This document shows positions 1-5,212 of a DNA stretch of 5,212 nt, piece after piece. The notes under the pieces were generated by a model, which worked only from the letters and a program-made list of their open reading frames with translations, searched no databases and was not told where the DNA came from. Source of the stretch: an uncultured Aquincola sp. (GTDB lineage: Bacteria; Pseudomonadota; Gammaproteobacteria; Burkholderiales; Burkholderiaceae); the NCBI GenBank assembly GCA_937883885.1, contig CAKZXL010000912.1, forward strand, positions 1 to 5,212, in the 5' to 3' direction. Position 1 is the first letter of the stretch. Every line of letters begins with the position of its first letter. A program made the position numbers and the translations under genes.

Positions 1-14
1 AAGCCCGGCTGCTG

Positions 15-41
15 AAAACCGCGCGACCTTACGGGCGCGCG
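15..41 (-). terminator. Probable intrinsic terminator of the chemoreceptor gene
   Basis: Read on the minus strand, CGCGCG (36-41) pairs with CGCGCG (20-25). Inside this, GG (33-34) pairs with CC (27-28), with one A/G mismatch between the two stems and a four-base loop at 29-32. One G and then four T residues (complement of 15-18) follow the stem. It lies about 38 bp past the chemoreceptor stop codon and points the right way. The T-run is short and the region is GC-rich overall, so chance is not excluded. Confidence 0.55.
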
Positions 42-79
42 ATGACAGTGCGGTGAAGCCCCTGATCCGCGGCCTACGC

Positions 80-1912
80 TCAGAAGGTTTCCCAGTCGTC
101 CGACGAAGCGGCAGCGGGGGCCGGGGCCGGCGCGGGGGCCGCCGCTGCGGGCTGGGCGGTGGCCTTCACCGCCGGCTTGGCGGCAGGCTTGGCGGCTGCC
201 TTGCTGGCCGGCTGGGTGGCCGGTTTCACCAGCGGCCTGGCGGAAGCCTTCGGCTTGCCGGCGGCCTGCTGGATCGCGGCGCGGGCCGCGGTGGCATGGG
301 CGGTGGGCGCGGCCGGCGCCGGGGCCGGGGCCGGCATGGCCACCGGCGCGGCGGCCGCCGGCGCACGATCGCCCTGCGCCTGCAGCTTGAACACCGCCAC
401 CGCCTGCACCAGTTGCTCGGCCTGCAGCTTCAGGCTCTCGGCCGCGGCGGCCGACTCTTCCACCAGCGCGGCGTTCTGCTGCGTGGCGCGGTCCATCTGC
501 GAGACGGCCTCGCTCACCTGCGCAATGCCCGAGGTCTGCTCGCGCGAGGCGGAGCTGATCTCGCCCACGATGTCTGTCACGCGGCGGATGGAGGTCACCA
601 CCTCGGTGATCGTGGCGCCGGCTTCGTCCACCTGCCGGGTGCCCTGCTCCACACGCTCGGCGCTCTGGTGGATCAGCGACTTGATCTCCTTGGCGGCTTC
701 GGCGCTGCGCTGCGCCAGCGTGCGCACCTCGCCGGCCACCACGGCAAAGCCGCGGCCCTGCTCACCCGCCCGCGCGGCTTCCACCGCCGCGTTCAAGGCC
801 AGGATGTTGGTCTGGAACGCAATGCCGTCGATGGTGCCGATGATCTCGGCGATGCGGCCCGAGCTGTCGCTGATCTCGCGCATGGTGGCCACCACCGCGT
901 CCACCGCTTGGCCGCCGCGGGTGGCCACGTCGCTGGCGGCCTGGGCCAGCTGGTTGGCCTGCTGCGCGTTGTCGGAGTTGCCCCGCACGGTCGAGCCGAT
1001 CTGCTCCATCGACGCGGCGGATTCCTCCAGCGCACCGGCCTGTTCTTCGGTGCGCTGGCTCAGGTCGTTGTTGCCCTGGGCGATCTGCGCGCTGGCCGTG
1101 GCCACGCTGTCGGCGCCCGAACGCACCGAGCCCACCACGCGGTTCAACGCGGCCTGCATGCGGGCCAAGGTGGCCATCACGCTGGCGCTGTCGCCGGGTT
1201 GCACGGCCAGGGGCTGGCTCAGGTCGCCATCGGCCACGCGGGCGGCGGCGGCGTTCAGCGCCTCGGGCTCGGCGCCCAGGGCCTTCATCACCTGGCGCGA
1301 GACCCGCCAGGCCACCGCCGAGCCGATGGCCGCCAGCGCCACGCACAGGCCCGCCAGCAGGCCCAGCGTGCCCATGGCCGAGTTGCGGGTGGTGGCCGCC
1401 AGTTCATCGGCAAAGGCCTGCTGCTGCTTCTTCGAATCCTCCACCGCCTTGAACACCACGGCCTGCAGCGGCCGCACTTCCTTGAACAGCAGCTGGCCGG
1501 CCTGCGCCGGGTCGTCGCGCGAAAGGGCGATCACCTTGTCGACCGCCGCTTCATAGGCGCCCTGGTTGTCCAGGATGGCCTGCAGCAGCGGCGCGCCGGC
1601 CTCGGACTGGATGGTGGCCTGCAGCGCCTTCAGCAGCGCCTGGTTGTCCTGGCGGGCGGCGCGCAGCTTGGCCATCTCCTCTTCGTCCACCTTGGGGTCG
1701 GTGCTGATGACGATGTTGCGGGCGGTGCGGGCGGTGACGTTGAAGTTGTCCGTCAGCCGGCCGAGCTGCGACACCTTGACCATGCGGTTGGTGGCCAGCT
1801 CATCGACACGCCCGGCCAGCTGGTCCATCGCATACGCGCTGTAGCCGGCCATGCCAACGCCCAGGGCGACGGTGGCGCCAAATCCCAAGGTCAGGCGGGT
1901 GGATAACTTCAT
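80..1912 (-). CDS. Methyl-accepting chemotaxis protein (4HB sensor, HAMP, MCP signal domain)
   Basis: This is an inner-membrane chemoreceptor that controls CheA through CheW and adapts by CheR/CheB methylation. Of its 610 aa, residues 8-28 form TM1, about 30-178 are a helical periplasmic domain of the 4HB_MCP type, 179-201 form TM2, about 202-257 are HAMP, and about 258-510 are the signalling coiled coil. The hairpin tip (about 357-395, containing [20 protein letters not shown]) is essentially identical to enteric receptors, with no heptad deletion. By alignment with Tsr, the adaptation sites are E290, E297 and Q304, with another near E485/E486. The protein ends in DWETF, the CheR/CheB docking pentapeptide, after a tail of about 95 residues rich in Ala, Pro and Lys. 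The start [12 protein letters not shown] is typical of the family and has AGGA 8 nt upstream. No other che or flagellar gene is in the window. The ligand cannot be told from sequence. Confidence 0.97.
   Translation of the reverse strand: MKLSTRLTLGFGATVALGVGMAGYSAYAMDQLAGRVDELATNRMVKVSQLGRLTDNFNVTARTARNIVISTDPKVDEEEMAKLRAARQDNQALLKALQATIQSEAGAPLLQAILDNQGAYEAAVDKVIALSRDDPAQAGQLLFKEVRPLQAVVFKAVEDSKKQQQAFADELAATTRNSAMGTLGLLAGLCVALAAIGSAVAWRVSRQVMKALGAEPEALNAAAARVADGDLSQPLAVQPGDSASVMATLARMQAALNRVVGSVRSGADSVATASAQIAQGNNDLSQRTEEQAGALEESAASMEQIGSTVRGNSDNAQQANQLAQAASDVATRGGQAVDAVVATMREISDSSGRIAEIIGTIDGIAFQTNILALNAAVEAARAGEQGRGFAVVAGEVRTLAQRSAEAAKEIKSLIHQSAERVEQGTRQVDEAGATITEVVTSIRRVTDIVGEISSASREQTSGIAQVSEAVSQMDRATQQNAALVEESAAAAESLKLQAEQLVQAVAVFKLQAQGDRAPAAAAPVAMPAPAPAPAAPTAHATAARAAIQQAAGKPKASARPLVKPATQPASKAAAKPAAKPAVKATAQPAAAAPAPAPAPAAASSDDWETF
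98..367 (-). repeat. Low-complexity Ala/Pro/Lys-coding tail of the chemoreceptor
   Basis: This stretch encodes residues about 516-605 of the chemoreceptor, almost only Ala and Pro with evenly spaced Lys (several KPA/KPAA units near residues 563-583, and PAPAPAPA runs near 527-534 and 593-600). In DNA it is an imperfect array of GCC/GGC-type codons. It is probably an unstructured tether between the signalling helix bundle and the C-terminal docking pentapeptide. Such arrays can change length by slippage. Confidence 0.7.
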
Positions 1913-1920
1913 GGAGGGGG

Positions 1921-1924
1921 TCCT
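1921..1924 (-). promoter_or_regulatory. Ribosome binding site of the chemoreceptor gene
   Basis: The minus strand reads AGGA, then eight bases, then ATG at 1912. Motif and spacing suit a Shine-Dalgarno site and support the chosen start codon. Confidence 0.6.
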
Positions 1925-1938
1925 GCTGTTGAGTTGTA

Positions 1939-1967
1939 CCGGGCCGCGCGAAACACGGCTGGCCCGG
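1939..1967. repeat. 7-bp perfect inverted repeat in the divergent intergenic region
   Basis: CCGGGCC (1939-1945) and GGCCCGG (1961-1967) are perfect reverse complements separated by 15 bp. If the promoter at 1994-2020 is real, the repeat lies in the chemoreceptor mRNA leader, upstream of its RBS, and could fold as a stem-loop. There is no T-run after either arm on either strand, so it does not look like a terminator. Short G/C dyads are common by chance at this base composition. Confidence 0.3.
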
Positions 1968-1979
1968 CGATATGGGTGG

Positions 1980-1989
1980 GACGCGCGTC
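1980..1989. promoter_or_regulatory. 10-bp perfect palindrome near the predicted chemoreceptor transcription start
   Basis: GACGCGCGTC is a perfect palindrome placed a few bases downstream of the candidate sigma-28 -10 element, where the transcript would begin. A repressor could bind there, but no known operator consensus is recognised and the match may be chance. Confidence 0.2.
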
Positions 1990-1993
1990 GGAT

Positions 1994-2020
1994 GCATCGG
2001 CCTTCCAGCCGCGGGCTTGA
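1994..2020 (-). promoter_or_regulatory. Candidate sigma-28 (FliA) promoter for the chemoreceptor gene
   Basis: On the minus strand, TCAA (2020-2017) is followed by exactly 15 bases and then GCCGATGC (2001-1994). The known flagellar sigma-28 consensus is TAAA-N15-GCCGATAA, so this matches 3 of 4 and 6 of 8 positions with the exact spacer, including the whole GCCGAT core. FliA commonly transcribes chemoreceptor genes in flagellated proteobacteria. Predicted transcription would start near 1985-1988 and give a leader of roughly 75 nt. The -35 element overlaps the upstream region of the divergent kinase gene. Confidence 0.5.
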
Positions 2021-2077
2021 GCAGCGTTACGCCATGGGCGTTGAAAATGCGCGGCCGCCGTCATCCGGGCTGCCACC

Positions 2078-5000
2078 GTGCGCCGTACCTCTTTGCCCCC
2101 CTCCGTCCCCCGCCTTGCCCTGCTGGCGCTGCTGCTGCATGCCGCCCCCGCCTGGCCGCTGGACCCCGGCCTGCCGGTGGCCCAGGCCCAGCACACCGGC
2201 TGGCAGCGCGATGCGCAGGCGCCGGCCAACATCGTGGCCATGGCGCAGACGCCCGATGGCTTTCTGTGGCTGGGCACCGGCGGCGGGCTGGTGCGCTTCG
2301 ACGGTGTGCGCTTCGAGCGGGTGGACCCGCTGGGCGGGCATCCGCGGCTGTCGGGCAGCGTCACCGCGCTGCAGGCGCTGCCCGACGGCCGGCTGCTGAT
2401 CGGCCACCGCTTCGGCGGCGTGAGCATCCTCGGGCCCGACGGGCTGCAGCACTTCCACGGCGTGCCCGGCCTGCCGGTGGGCAACTGCTGGGACTTTGCG
2501 GTGGATGCGGCCGGCGACGTGTGGGGCGCCTTCACCGGCGGCGTGGCGCGGTTGAAGGGCGGCCAGTGGCAGACCTTTGCGCTGGACGGCGAGCCGGTGC
2601 CCTTTCGCACCATCGTGCGCGATCCGCAGGGCACGCTGTGGGTCACCGCGCGCACCGGGGCTTATGCGCTGGCCGCGGGGGGCACGGCCTTCCAGCGGGT
2701 GCAGGTCGACCTGCCTTCGTTCCCGTTCCTGTCGGTGGCACCGGGCGGCCAGGTGTGGGCCGCCGACTTTGCCCGCCAGCGGCTGGTGGCGCTGGCGCAG
2801 CACGGGGGCCGCTTCGGCGCCGCCAGCGGTGTGCTGCCGCTGGCCTTTCCGGCGCAGGCCGACCGCCACTGGTTCGACGCCGACGGCGGCCTGTGGGTGC
2901 GCAGCGGCCAGGGCCTGCTGCGCATGCCGCGGCCCACCGAAGGCCCGGTGGTGGCCGGCGTGCGCCAGCCCGAGGTGCAACTGCTGGGGCCGGCCCAGGG
3001 CCTGGAGGCCGATGCGCAGAGCTTTCTGGAAGACCGCGAAGGCAACGTGTGGATCGGCACCGCCTCCGGCCTGCACCGGCTGCGGCAGTCCCACGTCACC
3101 CGCGTGCCGCTGCCGGGCGGCGATGGCGCGGTGGGCGTGGCGCCGGCGGCCGATGGCGGCGTGTGGGCCATCTCCGAGCTGGGCGGCCTGCACCGGGTGG
3201 CCGCGCCCGGCCAGCCGCCGCTGCAGGCGCAGCCGCTGGGCCTGGCCGGCCAGCGCCTGACCCATGTGCACCGCGACGCGGGCGGCGCCGTGTGGGTAGG
3301 CTCCAACAGCGCGTTGTGGAAGATCGAACCCGGCCGGCCGCCGCAGCGCGTGCCCCGGCCCGATGCGGGCGATGCACCGCAAGGCATGGCCTTCGCGCCG
3401 CTGCATGCGCTGGCCACCGACGCCAGCGGCGTGCTGTGGGCGCACCTGGTGGTCAAGGGCACCTTCCGCCTGGTGCAGGGGCGCTGGCAGCAGGTGGACA
3501 ACGACCCGGCGGCCCGCATCATGTCCCTGGGCAACGACCCGCAGGGCCGCTTGTGGATCGGCTATGTCGACCGCGGCGCGGCGCGCATCGACGGCGACCA
3601 GGTGCTGCGGCTGGGGCCGGCCGAAGGGCTGGACATCGGTGCCATCTCGGCCGTGCATGCACGTGGCGCGCGGGTGTGGCTGGGCGGCCAGCGCGGCATC
3701 GCGCTGTATGAAGGCGGCCGCATACACACCATGCCGCTGCCCGGCGAAGCGGTGCAGCCCGCGGTGGTCACCGGCATCGTGGAAACCGAAGCGGGCGAGC
3801 TGTGGGTGCAATCGGCCAGCGGCCTGATGCGCATCGCAGCCGCCGAATGGCGGCGTGCGCTGAGCGAGCCGGGCCATGCGCCGCAGGTGCGCCGCTTCGA
3901 CGCCGACGACGGCCTGCAGGGCAGCGCCAGCCAGATTCGCCCGCTGCCTTCGCTGGTGCAGTCGCAGGACGGCCGGCTGTGGTCGGCGCTGCCCAGCGGC
4001 CTCTTCGTCATCGACCCCGCCCGCCTGCGCCGCAACCCCCTGCCGCCCACGGTGTTGATGCGCCAGGTGATGGCCGACGGCCGCGCCCTGGTGCCCGGCG
4101 CCGGCGCCGGCGCCAGCGCCAGCGCCCAGACGCTGCAGTTGCCCACCGGCGGCGTGGCCGAACTGCGGCTGGACTACACCGCCACCAGCCTGGGCATGCC
4201 GCAGCGGGTGCGCTTCAGATACCGCCTGGAGGGTTACGACGCCGACTGGCGCGAAGCCGGCCCGCGCCGCGAAGCCGCCTACACCAAGGTGGGCCCGGGC
4301 CGCTACGTGTTCCGCGTGGTGGCGGCCAATGAAGACGGGGTGTGGAACGAGCGCGGCGCCCAGCTGGCGCTGGAGGTGCCGCCCGCCTTCTGGCAGACGC
4401 GCAGCTTTGCCGCCGCACTGCTGCTGCTGGCGCTGGCCGCCGGCGTGCTGCTGTACCGCTGGCGGGTGCGCGCGCTGGGCCAGCGGCTGCAGGCGCAGGC
4501 CGAGGTGCGGCTGCGTGAGCGTGAACGCATCGCGCGCGACCTGCACGACACCTTGCTGCAGGGCGTCACCGGCCTGACGCTGCAGGTGCAGGCCGCCGCC
4601 GACGAGGCGCCCGCCGGCTCCCCGCTGCAGGCCCGGCTGCTGCATGCGCTGGACCGCGCCCAGGACGTGATGGAAGAAGGCCGCGACCGGGTGAGCGCGC
4701 TGCGCACCACGGGCGACGGCCCGGTGCGCACGTCGCCCCCATTGGGCACGGCCCTGGCCGCCGCCATCGGTGAACTGGCCATCGACTTCCCGCGCATCCA
4801 CTGCCAGTTCCGGCAGCAGGGCCCCCAGCGCCCGGTGCGGCCCGCGGTGGCCGACGAGCTGGTGCTGATCGGCCGCGAGGCCGTGTGCAACGCCCTGCGC
4901 CATGCGCAGGCCCGGCGCGTGCTGCTGCGGCTGCGCTACGGCCGCCATGCGCTGGCGCTGCGCATCAGCGACGACGGCCAGGGCTTCGATGCGCAGCGGG

Positions 5001-5167
5001 CCGAAGCCGCTGCCCGTGCCGGCCACTTCGGCCTGGCCGGCATGCGCGAGCGGGCCGCCACCATCGGCGCGCGGCTGCGCATCCACAGCGGGCCGCGCGG
5101 CACGGTGGTGGTGCTGACCGTGCGCGACGCATACTGCGCCGATGAACACGCCCCCGATCCGCTTTGA
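2078..5167 (+). CDS. Two-component sensor histidine kinase with double periplasmic propeller, Y_Y_Y, HisKA_3 and HATPase_c
   Basis: This membrane kinase senses a periplasmic signal and should phosphorylate a NarL/LuxR-type response regulator. Residues 1-27 look like a signal peptide (RR, then LALLALLLHAAPA). About 50-650 contain 14 Reg_prop-like repeats of the form D-x-x-G-x-[LV]-W-[IV]-[GA], enough for two seven-bladed propellers. About 655-770 are a Y_Y_Y domain (RYRLEGYDADW at 714-724), and 777-793 are the single clear TM helix. HisKA_3 carries phosphoacceptor H823 in DLHDTLLQG; HDxxxQ (D824, Q828) is the phosphatase motif of this family. HATPase_c shows the N box (E934, N938), G1 (DDGQGFD, 965-971) and G2 (GHFGLAGMRERA, 982-993). 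No HAMP, PAS or receiver domain is seen. The start is GTG: an in-frame TGA at 2042 with no start codon between excludes a longer form, and the signal peptide supports it. No clear RBS precedes it. Ligand unknown. Confidence 0.96.
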   Translation: MRRTSLPPSVPRLALLALLLHAAPAWPLDPGLPVAQAQHTGWQRDAQAPANIVAMAQTPDGFLWLGTGGGLVRFDGVRFERVDPLGGHPRLSGSVTALQALPDGRLLIGHRFGGVSILGPDGLQHFHGVPGLPVGNCWDFAVDAAGDVWGAFTGGVARLKGGQWQTFALDGEPVPFRTIVRDPQGTLWVTARTGAYALAAGGTAFQRVQVDLPSFPFLSVAPGGQVWAADFARQRLVALAQHGGRFGAASGVLPLAFPAQADRHWFDADGGLWVRSGQGLLRMPRPTEGPVVAGVRQPEVQLLGPAQGLEADAQSFLEDREGNVWIGTASGLHRLRQSHVTRVPLPGGDGAVGVAPAADGGVWAISELGGLHRVAAPGQPPLQAQPLGLAGQRLTHVHRDAGGAVWVGSNSALWKIEPGRPPQRVPRPDAGDAPQGMAFAPLHALATDASGVLWAHLVVKGTFRLVQGRWQQVDNDPAARIMSLGNDPQGRLWIGYVDRGAARIDGDQVLRLGPAEGLDIGAISAVHARGARVWLGGQRGIALYEGGRIHTMPLPGEAVQPAVVTGIVETEAGELWVQSASGLMRIAAAEWRRALSEPGHAPQVRRFDADDGLQGSASQIRPLPSLVQSQDGRLWSALPSGLFVIDPARLRRNPLPPTVLMRQVMADGRALVPGAGAGASASAQTLQLPTGGVAELRLDYTATSLGMPQRVRFRYRLEGYDADWREAGPRREAAYTKVGPGRYVFRVVAANEDGVWNERGAQLALEVPPAFWQTRSFAAALLLLALAAGVLLYRWRVRALGQRLQAQAEVRLRERERIARDLHDTLLQGVTGLTLQVQAAADEAPAGSPLQARLLHALDRAQDVMEEGRDRVSALRTTGDGPVRTSPPLGTALAAAIGELAIDFPRIHCQFRQQGPQRPVRPAVADELVLIGREAVCNALRHAQARRVLLRLRYGRHALALRISDDGQGFDAQRAEAAARAGHFGLAGMRERAATIGARLRIHSGPRGTVVVLTVRDAYCADEHAPDPL
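4097..4126 (+). repeat. Five-unit RGCGCC hexamer repeat inside the kinase gene
   Basis: Three GGCGCC units followed by two AGCGCC units encode GAGAGASASA (residues 674-683). They sit in a loop between the last propeller blade and the first strands of the Y_Y_Y domain. The period of six keeps the reading frame, so a change in unit number would alter only loop length. Confidence 0.8.
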
Positions 5168-5212
5168 CGATGGCGCGGCCTACGAGGCCTTCATGGGCCG
5201 CTGGAGCCGCCT
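5142..5212 (+). CDS. Probable class I SAM-dependent methyltransferase, N-terminal fragment
   Basis: The reading frame opens at ATG 5142 and runs off the window after 23 codons. It overlaps the kinase gene by 26 bp in another frame. The visible residues include FDDGAAYEAFMGRWSR, which resembles the start of class I SAM-dependent methyltransferases of the 'YExFMGRWSR' type, where this helix precedes the SAM-binding Rossmann fold. The fold itself (G-x-G-x-G motif) would lie outside the window, so substrate and activity cannot be judged. An in-frame stop at 5115 with no other start codon after it fixes 5142 as the earliest start; ATG 5193 is possible but would remove most of the conserved segment. 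No Shine-Dalgarno site is evident, which suggests translation coupled to the kinase. It does not resemble the N-terminus of a response regulator receiver domain. Confidence 0.65.
   Translation, partial: MNTPPIRFDDGAAYEAFMGRWSR

Noticed and set aside
118..367. GC-rich tandem-like stretch considered as a separate repeat element or recombination site
   Set aside because: It is fully explained as codons of the Ala/Pro/Lys-rich chemoreceptor tail; there are no flanking direct repeats or insertion-sequence ends.
53..1906. A 617-codon plus-strand open frame antisense to the chemoreceptor
   Set aside because: It encodes Gly/Arg/His-rich sequence without domain features, while the minus-strand frame is an unmistakable chemoreceptor.
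2017..2048. Possible sigma-70 promoter for the kinase (TTGAGC at 2017-2022 with GAAAAT at 2043-2048)
   Set aside because: The spacer would be 20 bp and the -10 box matches only 4 of 6, which is too weak to annotate. The -35-like bases also coincide with the better supported sigma-28 element on the other strand.
1972..3711. A 579-codon plus-strand frame overlapping the first half of the kinase gene
   Set aside because: Gly/Arg/Ala-rich out-of-frame shadow of the propeller repeats; the kinase frame shows continuous repeat and domain structure over the same bases.
2027..5149. A 1040-codon open frame on the minus strand across the whole kinase gene
   Set aside because: Its translation is a compositional mix rich in His, Gln, Arg and Ala with no recognisable domain, and it mirrors the kinase codon structure. 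Long antisense frames are expected where third positions are almost all G or C.
1..5212. Search for tRNA/rRNA genes, CRISPR arrays, insertion sequences and phage-like genes
   Set aside because: No CCA-ended cloverleaf, regularly spaced repeats, transposase motifs or terminal inverted repeats were seen; the sequence is almost entirely occupied by the genes listed.

Overview
The window comes from a high-GC genome (about 70 % G+C by eye). The strong G/C bias at third codon positions, a chemoreceptor with a long Ala/Pro/Lys-rich tail ending in DWETF, and a propeller-type sensor kinase all fit a motile Burkholderiales betaproteobacterium (Rubrivivax/Leptothrix/Comamonadaceae-like). That placement is inferred from style, not from a marker gene.

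Layout, left to right. (1) 1-79: the 3' flank of the chemoreceptor gene, with a GC-rich hairpin plus T-run that reads as its intrinsic terminator. (2) 80-1912, minus strand: a complete methyl-accepting chemotaxis protein of 610 aa (four-helix-bundle sensor, HAMP, full-length signalling hairpin, CheR/CheB docking pentapeptide). (3) 1913-2077: a 165-bp divergent intergenic region. It holds the chemoreceptor RBS, a sigma-28-like (FliA) promoter candidate and two small dyads. (4) 2078-5167, plus strand: a complete hybrid-looking but non-hybrid sensor histidine kinase of 1029 aa (signal peptide, 14 Reg_prop-type repeats that would form two seven-bladed propellers, Y_Y_Y domain, one transmembrane helix, HisKA_3 and HATPase_c). 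(5) 5142-5212, plus strand: the first 23 codons of a probable class I SAM-dependent methyltransferase, overlapping the kinase stop by 26 bp and cut by the window edge.

Both complete genes are membrane sensors of extracytoplasmic signals but use different output pathways: CheA/CheY for the chemoreceptor, and a NarL/LuxR-type response regulator expected for the kinase. No response regulator is encoded in the window; the gene directly coupled to the kinase looks like a methyltransferase instead. This is the most unusual contextual feature. Nothing here amounts to a clearly new system: the two full genes belong to well-known families, and the points worth a second look are promoter architecture, the tail of the receptor, and the kinase-methyltransferase coupling.
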